64,000 nt of DNA from Streptomyces violascens (GTDB lineage: Bacteria > Actinomycetota > Actinomycetes > Streptomycetales > Streptomycetaceae), in contig NZ_BMUA01000026.1 in NCBI RefSeq assembly GCF_014649955.1, positions 48,672-112,671 on the forward strand. Reading direction: 5' to 3'. Under the pieces are notes generated by a model. That model saw only the letters and a program-made list of their open reading frames with translations, was not told the DNA's origin and did no database searches. The stretch's first letter is position 1, and every line of letters starts with the position of its first letter. Both the position numbers and the translations under genes were made by a program. Below are positions 16,194-24,813 of the stretch, piece after piece.

Positions 16194-17525
16194 TCAGCGT
16201 GGCTGCACCGTGACGGGCGTGGGCGGGGGGCCCATGATGAAGCGTGGGGTGTGGCGGGCAGTGGGAGTGCTGTGGTGGCGCAGGTCCCAGCTGGTGAGGA
16301 TGACGGCGAGGGCGAGGATCACTTCGTTCATGGCGAAATCGTGACCAATGCACTTGCGGGTGCCTGCGCCGAACGGGAAGAAGTAGCGCCTCTGCTCGGG
16401 TGTAACGCTTTCCCGATTCCACCGGTCGGGGTCGAACCTGTCGGGGTTCTCGAAGAGGTCGGGGTCGCGGTTCAGTGCGTACGGGCTGAAGAGCACGGCC
16501 GTCTCTGGCGGGATGGTCCCCTCAGTCCAGGGCACGGGCGCGGTGGATATCCGGGTGCCCAGCCAGGCCGGAGGGTGGAGGCGGAGAGCCTCAGTGACGA
16601 CGCGTCGCATGTAGTCGAGCTGGTCGATGTGCTCGTGGGATGGGAGGCTGCCTCCCAGGACGTCGCGTAGCTCCTGGTGCAGGTCGCCAGCGACCTGGTA
16701 CTGGTCGATGAGCCGGAGTGTCCACACCAGGGCGGCCGCCGTCGTCTCCACGCCCCCGAAGACCATCCCGAGGACCTGGTCATGGACTGCCTGTTGAGGA
16801 TTGGCGGCCTCTTCGCATGCCGGGACGACCTTGGACAGGACATCCCCATAGTCGTCTCCGGCCGCGCGGTACTGGGCAGTCACTCGCTTCATGGCCTGCC
16901 GGATCCTGGCCATCTGCTGTTCATACCGCCGGTTGACCGGGAGCGGGAGCTTGGCGAAGAGCTGGCCTGGGAAGAGGCTCCGCACGTAGATGCCTTGGCT
17001 GATGTCATCGAGTCCCGCGGCGAGCACGCTGGCCGCGTCGGCGGCGGCCGGCGCGGAGACCAGCGACCGCGTCACAGCCAGTGCGGCAAGGCGGTGCGCT
17101 TCGCGGTCAAGCCGGACAGTCTGGCCGGCCTTCCAGGAGGTGGCGACCTCGACGGCCGCCTCTCGTATGACGTCCGAGTAGGCCGGCATGCGAGAGGAGT
17201 GGAAAGCAGGATTCATCAGAGGGCGCTGGCGAGCGTGTTCACCGGCTGGGCAGGTGACCAGGTTGTCGCCGAGCGTGTCCTTCATCGACTCCGACAGTGG
17301 CCCCCCCTTGTCGAAGAGGTGTTGGTCGTCGACATGGATCCGGTGGGCCAGTCGAGGGCTGGTGACTGCGAGGACCTCGCGGCGTGCGACGCGCAGACGT
17401 ACCACCGGGCCATGGCTGGGTAACCGCCGGAAAAAGGCGAGGGGCGAGCGGGCCATGTGCGGGAGGTGCCCGAGCAAGGGCACAGCACCGGGGACCGTCG
17501 GAAAGGGCAGAGCAGGGGCGGTCAT
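16194..17525 (-). CDS. Cytochrome P450
   Basis: A 443-residue P450. I-helix GGVETTAAALVW, K-helix EALRLHPP (ExxR), and heme loop FFPFGAGTRKCIGHDFAMNE with the Cys thiolate ligand are all intact. It resembles bacterial P450s that oxidise terpenes (pentalenene-oxygenase-type) more than the CYP105/107 macrolide type, as judged from the FGAGTRKCIG loop and the C-terminus. ATG 17525 is preferred (GAGG five bases upstream) over an ATG 57 bp earlier. It lies downstream of an HTH gene on the same strand. It may act with the nearby FAD monooxygenase, but this is not shown. Confidence 0.9.
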   Translation of the reverse strand: MTAPALPFPTVPGAVPLLGHLPHMARSPLAFFRRLPSHGPVVRLRVARREVLAVTSPRLAHRIHVDDQHLFDKGGPLSESMKDTLGDNLVTCPAGEHARQRPLMNPAFHSSRMPAYSDVIREAAVEVATSWKAGQTVRLDREAHRLAALAVTRSLVSAPAAADAASVLAAGLDDISQGIYVRSLFPGQLFAKLPLPVNRRYEQQMARIRQAMKRVTAQYRAAGDDYGDVLSKVVPACEEAANPQQAVHDQVLGMVFGGVETTAAALVWTLRLIDQYQVAGDLHQELRDVLGGSLPSHEHIDQLDYMRRVVTEALRLHPPAWLGTRISTAPVPWTEGTIPPETAVLFSPYALNRDPDLFENPDRFDPDRWNRESVTPEQRRYFFPFGAGTRKCIGHDFAMNEVILALAVILTSWDLRHHSTPTARHTPRFIMGPPPTPVTVQPR

Positions 17526-17727
17526 GGTGTCCTCATGTCGCAGGGAGCGCTCGCTGGCCGCACAGTGTGGGCCGGGCGCCATTGCCAGAGTTGGAGCCTA
17601 CTGTCCGTGCCGGTGTTCACCAGCGCCGAGTCGCTCGACCAGCCCGAGCACAGCGGGCCACACATCGCTGGCGCACTGAGTCTGTTGGCCCCCGGCCTGT
17701 CGTCAACGATGCGTTGTTTTGCGACCG

Positions 17728-18411
17728 TTAGGGGCGGCGTGCCGTCCGGTCGGCCCCCGGCAGATCACGCGCTGCTTGAGGATGCCCCAAACGTCGCAGC
17801 TCCCAGGCCACCCAAGCCCGCACGGCCGACTGCATCTCGACATCGGCCTCCAGCACCCGAGTAAGGAATTCGCCTTGCGACGGGGCTTCCTGGTCGAAAG
17901 CCGCAGCCAGGCTGGCCACCGGGACGCGGGCTGTTTCCGGGTTGGGGTCGACCGCAGCGTCACTGTCGAGGCGGTGATGGATCGCACGGAGTGCCGCAGC
18001 TCGCAGAGCCGATATCAGGCCGGCCTCCACCTCAGCGTCGTATGCGTCGTCAATGATCAGATCCCGCAGTTCGCTCGGGACGTTCAGGCCGACGAGGTCG
18101 GATGTGCGGGGGTATCTGCGCCCCTTCACCTCCCTCCACAGGTCGTCGAGCACGAGCATGTCCCGGACGTTGCACAGCTTGCCGAAGGTGAGCAGGAGGG
18201 GGACCGATGGCTCCCGCTTGAGCCGTTCGTAGTTCTCATAGGTGATGGGCGCGACGCCCAGGCTGTAGGCCATGTCTGGTTGTGTGACCCGGGTGGTGGG
18301 CAGAAGGTCCAGTTGCTGCGCGCTCCAGCCGGACTTACGGAGGACGGAGGCCATCACCTCGGGGTCCGCCGATTCTCGCAGGACTCGCATCCGAGACTTC
18401 CCTCTCCCCAC
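17728..18411 (-). CDS. HTH-type DNA-binding protein (227 aa)
   Basis: The GTG start has a textbook AGGAGG five bases upstream. Residues about 35-95 read as a helix-turn-helix: TTRVTQPDMAYSLGVAPITY, then YERLKREPSVPLLLTFGKLC, as in Cro/XRE domains adapted by Streptomyces. The C-terminal half is helical and acidic. It lies 202 bp upstream of the P450 gene on the same strand and probably controls it. No ligand domain is recognised. Confidence 0.55.
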   Translation of the reverse strand: MGRGKSRMRVLRESADPEVMASVLRKSGWSAQQLDLLPTTRVTQPDMAYSLGVAPITYENYERLKREPSVPLLLTFGKLCNVRDMLVLDDLWREVKGRRYPRTSDLVGLNVPSELRDLIIDDAYDAEVEAGLISALRAAALRAIHHRLDSDAAVDPNPETARVPVASLAAAFDQEAPSQGEFLTRVLEADVEMQSAVRAWVAWELRRLGHPQAARDLPGADRTARRP

Positions 18412-18787
18412 AACACCCTCCTAAGCAGCCACAAACCGGTTGCCACCGTAACGGTGACGCCCCGGCCAGACCTCGAGCGGGGCGAACAACCGTACACAGA
18501 GCTCTCCTTGTCTATCTATTTCCCCTGCTGGATTGATTTTTGGGAAATGTGCACCTTCACTCCGCGGGACCAGGGTGAGATGTATCGCGGCGAAGCGAAG
18601 GAAGCTTGTGGCCCGTTCCTCCGATCCGTGTACTACGCTCTCGTGACCCGCACAACTGCTGAAAAGCGCTACGCCGCCCGGGGAGCTCCATGACCCACTC
18701 TCCAGACAGCCGTGAGAAGTGCCCCCGCGTACCTCTGCGCCGAGGCCTGCGCGGCTCGGCGCAAGCGCTCCCCCGACGGAGCCAGAG
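18412..18787. promoter_or_regulatory. Divergent promoter region
   Basis: A 376-bp gap between the leftward HTH gene and the rightward duplicated XRE regulator. Open frames here run antisense or through the regulator's 5' end and are not supported. Relatively AT-rich DNA at 18500-18560 may hold promoters; no exact box is assigned. Confidence 0.35.
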
Positions 18788-20542
18788 ATGACCGGCAAGT
18801 CCGATGAGGCAAGGCGCTCTCCGTCAGCGCCGCCGATCACCGCCGCAGAGCTCCTGCGCACGCACCGCATTCGACTCGGGTACAGCAGCCAGGAGGCGTT
18901 CGCCCACGAGCACGGCTACAGCCACCGCAGCTACAGCGACATGGAGAACGGCGGGCGGATCAGCATGGGGGCTATGTACGCGTTGCGTGAGCACCTGCGT
19001 ATGAGTCCTGAGGCCAAAGATCAGTTGTTCCAACTGGTGACCGGAGCGCCTCCAGCGCTCAAGGCGCTCGAGGTTGACCCCGTACTCGATCGCATCACTG
19101 CGCGGTGGGCAGACGTCCACGTGCACACCCAGCTGGACCCCGTCATTCTGATGGATGGCGGATGGAATCTGCGGCACTTCAACCGGGCCTGGGCAGAGAT
19201 CGTCGACGATGTTCCGCCTCACCCCGACGATCACCCCTTGATCAACCCGATGCGTTTCCTGCTCTTCCACCCAGATGCTGCACGCATGCACCCCGGGGAG
19301 AAGTGGCTCGTCACCGGTGTCACCCAGTTTGCTCAGCACTACGACCTGCACCCGGACAACCCCTACCTCCAGGACATGCGCCGACGCATCCGCGAAAGCG
19401 ATCTCTTGGAGGACATCTACACCAATCGCGTACGTCAGGAACTCACCGACCGAGGCACCGACGTTATCCTCCAGGCTGACGTCGATGAACGGACCGTGAT
19501 GATCCACGGGGAGGCATGGACGATCCTACTCACCACCATGATTCCCTGGCATGCCCGTCACTATGGTTATCAGTTGATGAAGCTGAGCCTGATTGGCCGC
19601 GGGTGGGCTGGCAGCGACACGCCAACGAGCCTGTCATCAACGCAGTGTTCACCGACCGCCGGCCCTTCCAGCGTGAGAGACGCCGCTGCCGTCATCCACG
19701 AGCCGCTCGATCGTCCCTCGCCCGACCGTGCCCTGACTGCCGGCCAGCTCCTGCGTACGTACCGCCACCGGGCCGGGCTGAGCCAGGATGCCGTCCTGCG
19801 GTTCGCGAACCTGCCCGTAAGAACAGCGCGGACGCTCCGAGCTTGGGAGGCCGACAAAGCGGCTCCCAAACCGGAGTACATTCCTCGTCTGGCTGCCGCC
19901 CTGAACTTGAGTGTGTGGGTGCAGCAATACCTCGAGATCCTGGTCACCAAAGGCGACCCGCCCACCCTCGGCGTGCGGGGAGGCCCGGGGATGGAAGCGC
20001 GCTGTGCGCGGTGGGCACGGCAGCACGTGGCGGACCAGGCGAGCCCGACCATCCTCACGGATGGCGCCTGGAACGTGATCCACTGCAATTCCGCCTATCG
20101 CCGGCTCTTCCACCACGTACCCGAGGACCCGCTCAGCCACCCCACCGTCAACTGGCTGCGCTATTTGGCGTTCTGCCCCGACGCCCGCGAAACTCTCGTC
20201 GACTGGTACGAGAAATGGCTGATCCCGGGCATGGCGGACTTCGGAGCCACGCTGATGCGCCATGCCAAGGCACCCCACCCTGAGCATGTCGCGCTCCTCG
20301 AAGATTTCAAGGAGAACCCCCTTCTGTGGGACGTCTACACGCAGCGCGCCCGCCAGGAGCTGGAGGGATCAGGTACCACCTTCGCCACTCAGAGCGACGG
20401 AGATGTACGCAAAATACGCATCCCCGCCCGTGGTGACACCACCGGCACCCGCATGGAAATTTCCGTCCAAATAACTGCCGGAATTCCCCTTCACGGAAAA
20501 CCCTTCGGCTACCGACTGACCAGTCTCACGCCCTGCGACTGA
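18788..20542 (+). CDS. Tandem-duplicated XRE/MmyB-like transcriptional regulator
   Basis: A 584-residue protein made of two copies of the same unit. Unit 1 has an XRE helix-turn-helix (ELLRTHRIRLGYSSQEAFA) and an MmyB-type ligand domain with DGGWNLRHFNRAW and LLFHPDAARMHPGEKWL. Unit 2 repeats this: QLLRTYRHRAGLSQDAVLRF, then DGAWNVIHCNSAYRRLF and LAFCPDARETLVDWYEKWL. Each unit alone is a normal-length regulator (about 280 residues), so this is an intragenic tandem duplication or fusion. MmyB-like domains often sense fatty or aromatic ligands. ATG 18788 (GGAG upstream) is chosen over a start 69 bp earlier. Confidence 0.8.
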   Translation: MTGKSDEARRSPSAPPITAAELLRTHRIRLGYSSQEAFAHEHGYSHRSYSDMENGGRISMGAMYALREHLRMSPEAKDQLFQLVTGAPPALKALEVDPVLDRITARWADVHVHTQLDPVILMDGGWNLRHFNRAWAEIVDDVPPHPDDHPLINPMRFLLFHPDAARMHPGEKWLVTGVTQFAQHYDLHPDNPYLQDMRRRIRESDLLEDIYTNRVRQELTDRGTDVILQADVDERTVMIHGEAWTILLTTMIPWHARHYGYQLMKLSLIGRGWAGSDTPTSLSSTQCSPTAGPSSVRDAAAVIHEPLDRPSPDRALTAGQLLRTYRHRAGLSQDAVLRFANLPVRTARTLRAWEADKAAPKPEYIPRLAAALNLSVWVQQYLEILVTKGDPPTLGVRGGPGMEARCARWARQHVADQASPTILTDGAWNVIHCNSAYRRLFHHVPEDPLSHPTVNWLRYLAFCPDARETLVDWYEKWLIPGMADFGATLMRHAKAPHPEHVALLEDFKENPLLWDVYTQRARQELEGSGTTFATQSDGDVRKIRIPARGDTTGTRMEISVQITAGIPLHGKPFGYRLTSLTPCD

Positions 20543-20661
20543 CCCGCGGCTCATCTGTGCCCCCGGTGCCGTCGTGCAGGTAGGCGCTCAGCTTGTGCAG
20601 GGTCTGCAGGCGGTGGCATGAAGCCGCGATGCCTCCGAGCGCCGCCGGAGGCACTTTCCAG

Positions 20662-20888
20662 GTGAAACACCGTATCGGGTCATACCCGTATGTCCGCGTC
20701 GAGGGTGGCGGTCACGGAGTAGTTTCGCAGGCCGGCAGGGTGCCGCTGATCGAGACGGTCCGCAAGACCGGTCTGGACGCGGTGATATCGGCAGCGCTTG
20801 AGCCGTGGCGGAAGGCTCGGGCGGTGCACGATCCGGGCAAGGTCCTGCTGGATGTGGCGCTCGCGATGGCGCTGGGCGGGGACTGCCT
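20662..20888 (+). pseudogene. IS1380-family transposase, N-terminal fragment
   Basis: From the GTG at 20662 the frame reads VKHRIGSYPYVRVEGGG, then VSQAGRVPLIETVRKTGLD and DPGKVLLDVALAMALGGDCL, the typical first 75 residues of IS1380 transposases. The match stops abruptly at about 20888 and the DDE catalytic core is absent. It is a dead fragment whose 3' side joins a different truncated gene. Confidence 0.8.
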
Positions 20889-21316
20889 GGGAGTACATCC
20901 TGCCCGACAGTCGGCACCGCTACGTCGGCCGCCTCGATGCCGCAGGACTGCACTTCGACTCAAAGAAGGCAGCCACCAAGGCAGTTGCCGACCTCATGCC
21001 AGCCCTGCGCAGTCACCTGGCTCAACAGAGCCTGACTCAGCCTGAATTCACCATGCTGCACCCTGGAGGTCCGAGGATCATCGAGGATGCCGAGCGGGCG
21101 CCCGGCCTGGACCACAATCCCGATCCGCAAGCGGACAAGCTGACCCGCCATGCCTGGGCCACGCTGCGCGAGCAGGGCAATCTCGGCGGTGCAGCGGTCA
21201 TGGCCGTGCTCTCCCGAACCCACGACGACCCACCGGCCGACGGCGCGCGCGGGCTGCTACTCGGCTTCGGCCCGGGCTTCGCCGCAGCAGCCGCCACAGC
21301 TACATGGCTGGCATGA
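20889..21316 (+). pseudogene. Type III polyketide synthase, C-terminal fragment
   Basis: In the frame from TGG at 20888 the sequence reads WEYILPDSRHRYVGRLD, then LHPGGPRIIEDAE, EQGNLGGAAVMAVL and LLLGFGPGFAAAA. These are the C-terminal signatures of chalcone/stilbene-synthase-type enzymes: HPGGP with the catalytic His, the GN(L/M) motif with the catalytic Asn, and the GFGPG loop. The N-terminal domain with the active-site Cys is missing, so the remnant is inactive. It is joined directly to the IS1380 fragment, which suggests loss through insertion and deletion. Confidence 0.8.
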
Positions 21317-21491
21317 GGTTGTCTCCAACTCACCACGACGCCATGCCCCTCCTCAGCGAGGAAGCCTGGCCGGGCACCGCCAGGCCGCACACCCCGTCTC
21401 AATACCCGTCCGATCGGTGAAGGCGTGTACTGCGGACCGAAGCACCACTCCTGTGGTGCGGTCGGCGGCGGCCCTGTTCGGTACTGCTAGC

Positions 21492-22127
21492 TCAGACGCC
21501 GGAGCGTCTGTGTGTCAAGGCTGAGGTCATGAAGCCGTCTTCGCGGGTTCCGCCGAGCTTGAGGTGCCGCTGGACCATCACCGTGGCGAAGGCTTCGGCC
21601 CTCCGCTCGTGCGGGCTGTCGTAGTGGGAGCGGGCAAGGACCTTCCGCACAGCCTCAGGATCAAGATCAGGAAGCAGCTGGCGAACAGCCTCTGCCATGG
21701 TCACGGCCTGCGAAGCCTCGTGCGAGTCCGGCTCCTCGTCCCACAGGTGGTACAGCTCGTGGAGAGTGGCATGAAGGCGGGTCAGCTCACTGGCGTTGGA
21801 GTCCACCACGATGAAGTCCACCCTCCTGCCACGGGCACAGAACCCCGACACCTTCGCGGGCAGAGGCTCCTCCGAAATCGCGATCGGCCGGCCCCGCTTC
21901 TGAGCGACCGTCGCGACCAGATCCTGCATGTCCTGCACTCCCGACAGGCCCAGATCCCGACGGATGAGCCTGGTGACTTTCCACGCCGACAGCTTGATGG
22001 CCAACTGGCTCTGGAACGCATTGCACAGCGAACGCGCGAATCGGACGAACCGGGGGCCGCTGGAAGCTGCTGGCTGCACATGACGGCCGCCAACGGCCCC
22101 GTGCTGGCCTCCCGATGTCTCGCACAT
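21492..22127 (-). CDS. HExxH metalloprotease, ImmA/IrrE-like toxin component (paralogue 2)
   Basis: A 211-residue homologue of the protein at 14417-15055, with the same order: QLAIKLSAW, LGLSGVQDMQ, VDFIVVDSNASELTRLHATL, the zinc site HELYHLWDEE, LPDLDPEAVRKVL, and the end HRRSGV. Long stretches are nearly identical even at the DNA level. It diverges from an XRE gene and a second, different HExxH protease, so this locus holds two protease types. The start MCETS at 22127 matches the paralogue; the ribosome site is weak (GAGA). Confidence 0.75.
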   Translation of the reverse strand: MCETSGGQHGAVGGRHVQPAASSGPRFVRFARSLCNAFQSQLAIKLSAWKVTRLIRRDLGLSGVQDMQDLVATVAQKRGRPIAISEEPLPAKVSGFCARGRRVDFIVVDSNASELTRLHATLHELYHLWDEEPDSHEASQAVTMAEAVRQLLPDLDPEAVRKVLARSHYDSPHERRAEAFATVMVQRHLKLGGTREDGFMTSALTHRRSGV

Positions 22128-22217
22128 TCTCTCAAGTCACCTGTCTCATTGCCTGGTTGGTGGCGGTCTGGCGAGCGCGGCGGCCTGAACGCCGAGTGGT
22201 GGTCCCCAACCAGCTCA

Positions 22218-22233
22218 CGGCATCCGGATGCCG
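22218..22233. promoter_or_regulatory. 16-bp perfect palindrome CGGCATCCGGATGCCG
   Basis: Uninterrupted palindrome in the 270-bp divergent region between protease paralogue 2 and the XRE gene. A likely operator for the XRE-type regulator encoded next door (inference). Confidence 0.5.
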
Positions 22234-22397
22234 CTACGCGACAGTCTGATCACGTTGCGCACAGGTGACCGTCCGAGGCACACCCTAACCCAAGGATATG
22301 TGTCTCGACCCATGGCATTTTCCGGGTGTCAAACCAAAGATCTGTGGCATCCTCCTCCTGTACGACAGCCCCGCCCCGACTCTTCACAGGAGGCTTC

Positions 22398-22898
22398 ATG
22401 CCGCGCAGGGACAACGCCCCAGAAAGTGGGGAACTGTCCATGGATCAGGCTCTCAATCTGCTCTTCAAGGCCAGCACAGGGCCGTCGGGGAAGGAGTACA
22501 CCAACAAGCAGGTAGCCGACGACATCAATGAGCGGGCAGGGCGTAAAGCCATCTCCGACGAGACCATCCGCAAATTGCGGCACGAGGGAAGCCCGAGTCC
22601 CTCACTTGACAAGGTGAGCCTCCTGGCGGACTTCTTCCACGTACCCCTCGACTACTTCCGCACGGGAAAGATCCAGGAAGAGGTCATCGGGGAACTCAAG
22701 AAGAGGCTGCATCAGAAGGAGGAGGCGGAGCGACAGCGCAAGGCTCAGGAGGCTGAGCGGGAGCGGCCCGACGAGCACGTCCAGTTCCTCGCGCGGACGT
22801 TCGACGGGCTCACGCCGATGAGTCAGGGACAAGTCCTGGGTTTCATCAAGGGCCTGGAGGAGGCTCAGAAGGCCCGGGAGCAGCAGGATGGCGGGTGA
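22398..22898 (+). CDS. XRE-family regulator
   Basis: A 166-residue protein. The N-terminal HTH covers NKQVADDINERAGRKAISDE and TIRKLRHEGSPSPSLDKVSL, followed by DFFHVPLDYFRTG, the layout of XRE/EspR-like repressors. A Glu/Lys/Arg-rich coiled coil (about 90-130) and a short helical end follow. AGGAGG lies five bases before ATG 22398, which sets this start. It is the first gene of a rightward run (XRE, ImmA, MAB_1171c, PAP2); ImmA-type proteases normally cleave the XRE repressor encoded beside them. Confidence 0.8.
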   Translation: MPRRDNAPESGELSMDQALNLLFKASTGPSGKEYTNKQVADDINERAGRKAISDETIRKLRHEGSPSPSLDKVSLLADFFHVPLDYFRTGKIQEEVIGELKKRLHQKEEAERQRKAQEAERERPDEHVQFLARTFDGLTPMSQGQVLGFIKGLEEAQKAREQQDGG

Positions 22899-22977
22899 GC
22901 GGACTGAACCGCATGCGACTTCCCGCACCCTTCACCACTGCGTCCGTCCGCCCGTCACACGGGAGAGGAGTAATCCC

Positions 22978-23553
22978 ATGGCCGTGCTGCCCCCCACTTC
23001 GCGCCGTCGCGTCGCATCAGCGCTGAGCGAGTTCCGCATCCCCTATCCACTCACCATAGACACCCTGTACCAGGCCATCCAGGAGCAGCGTGCTCGGCCG
23101 TTGATCCTGCATCGCAGCCCCTTTCCGTCCCGCCTTGAGCAGCCGTGCGGGCTGTGGTGGCCGGATGAGGAGGGACGCGACAACGTGTGGGTCAACCCGA
23201 TCGCCGTGGGAGTCCAGGCCGTCCAGTCCCTCGCGCACGAACTGGGGCACATGCTCCTTGAGCACCCGCCCTTGAAAGTCCGCCCTCCGGCGGCCGAGAT
23301 GACACCGATGACACCACCTCCGGAAGCGGAAGAGGAGGAGTCCGGGTTCAAGTGGTTGAGTCCCGCATTCCTTGAGGGTTCCCTGCTCGGAGTCAGAACT
23401 CGCTCCCGAGTCAGCCGCCGCGATCCCACGTACGTCCTCCACGAAGAGGAAGCGGAAAATTTCGCCGGCCTTCTGCGCCGGCAGGCCATGGTGCAAAGCC
23501 GCGACGAGAAGCACGGCGACCCCATGCTCAACCGGCTGTACCGCAGCCTCTAG
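22978..23553 (+). CDS. ImmA/IrrE-family metallo-endopeptidase
   Basis: A 191-residue protein with AHELGHMLLEHP (HExxH zinc site) and, about 75 residues on, EEEAENFAGLLR, which supplies the third ligand in the family. The segment LTIDTLYQAIQEQRARPL is the typical ImmA N-terminus. GAGAGGAG precedes ATG 22978. It lies 79 bp after the XRE gene, its probable substrate. It is clearly distinct from the HELFH/HELYH proteases at 14.4 and 21.5 kb. Confidence 0.85.
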   Translation: MAVLPPTSRRRVASALSEFRIPYPLTIDTLYQAIQEQRARPLILHRSPFPSRLEQPCGLWWPDEEGRDNVWVNPIAVGVQAVQSLAHELGHMLLEHPPLKVRPPAAEMTPMTPPPEAEEEESGFKWLSPAFLEGSLLGVRTRSRVSRRDPTYVLHEEEAENFAGLLRRQAMVQSRDEKHGDPMLNRLYRSL

Positions 23554-23571
23554 CGCAAGTGAATCGTTTCT

Positions 23572-24813
23572 GTGATCCATGACTTCATAGCCCTGCTCAT
23601 GGCCGTCCCCCTGTGGACGGCCGTTATATGGAGATCCAAGAGTCTCCTCAACACGAGAGGGCAGAGATCCCTCTGGTGCTGCTTCCTCTTCCTCGCGATC
23701 GGCGCCACCCTGCGGCTGGCCGCCATCGAAACGTGGGTCATCGACGTGACCGGCGTGGAGGAGGTCGTTTCCGTCAGCAAGCATGTCGCGATCATCATGG
23801 CGGGGTTGTTGATGCTGCGGTGGTGCGACGCCTCTGCGCCGGACCCCGAACCGACCCCCATGTGGCGGAAGTTGGCCCATGACCGGCCGCGCAACATCCT
23901 CGCGATCATCGCGGTCACGCTCGCCATCGCTACAGCTCCGCTGGCCTCCCCCTCTATCCTCGAAGGCGAGCACCGCGTCTTCTTGGAGGCGCAGTACGGC
24001 CACGCGGGCGGAACACTGTCCCTCGCGGCGTACATCGTGGTCTCGGGGGCCTCGATGTACATGTCCGGCTACCTGAGCACCATGGCGGCCCGGAAGGACG
24101 GCAAGCGCCTCCTCAAGATCTGCATGACGATCTTCACCACCGGCTGCTGGTCCGGCGCGGCGTACTTCACCTTCGTTGGCGTGTACTTGGCGTACGGACT
24201 CACCGGAGCATCCGCCCCGCTGTCCCTGTCACTGGTCCAAGTGATCGGGAACCTGCTCCAGCTCGTGTGCATCGTGGCTCTCGCCGTCGGCTCTTCAGTG
24301 CGTGGGTTCGACAACGTCATGAACCTGCGGCGCTACCGACGCTGGCTCATCCAACTGCGCCCCCTGTGGCTGGACCTCGCTTCCGTACTCCCACCTGACG
24401 CCATCGTGAAGGTGCTCAACGAGGGCACCTCACTGGCCCACGACCGCCGGAGCCTGCGCGGCCTGTACAACCGGCTCGACCAGCGCACCCTCGACATCAC
24501 TGACAGCGCCGTGCCGCTGGCCACCTGGATTGAGGCCAAGCTGCCCGGACGTGCACTGGCAGCCTCCAAGTTGGAGGGTCTCCGCGGTGATAACGCCCAG
24601 GCCGCAGCCGAGGCGTTTGCCCTGCGCATAGCGCGCGAGCAGTACGTTCACCAGCAAGACCCCAGCGAGACACCCTCCGAAGTCGCACCGCTGACCTTGT
24701 CTAACGATCCAGAGGAGACCCATGCGTGGCTGGCCCGAGTCTCGTACTACTACCAGCAGGACGAGCTGATGGACGCCATTGCAGACCGCATCGACGCCTT
24801 GGAGCCGGCATGA
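23572..24813 (+). CDS. MAB_1171c-family membrane protein
   Basis: A 413-residue protein with about seven membrane helices in the first 250 residues, from FIALLMAVPLWTAVIW to VIGNLLQLVCIVALAVG, and a cytoplasmic tail with YRRWLIQLRPLWLDLASVL and LYNRLDQRTLDITD. This is the same build as the gene at 11454-12692, but sequence identity is low. The start is GTG at 23572, 18 bp after the ImmA gene, with no good ribosome site; it may be translated by coupling. It overlaps the next gene by four bases (ATGA). It may be a membrane sensor or transporter controlled by the XRE/ImmA pair. Confidence 0.75.
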   Translation: MIHDFIALLMAVPLWTAVIWRSKSLLNTRGQRSLWCCFLFLAIGATLRLAAIETWVIDVTGVEEVVSVSKHVAIIMAGLLMLRWCDASAPDPEPTPMWRKLAHDRPRNILAIIAVTLAIATAPLASPSILEGEHRVFLEAQYGHAGGTLSLAAYIVVSGASMYMSGYLSTMAARKDGKRLLKICMTIFTTGCWSGAAYFTFVGVYLAYGLTGASAPLSLSLVQVIGNLLQLVCIVALAVGSSVRGFDNVMNLRRYRRWLIQLRPLWLDLASVLPPDAIVKVLNEGTSLAHDRRSLRGLYNRLDQRTLDITDSAVPLATWIEAKLPGRALAASKLEGLRGDNAQAAAEAFALRIAREQYVHQQDPSETPSEVAPLTLSNDPEETHAWLARVSYYYQQDELMDAIADRIDALEPA

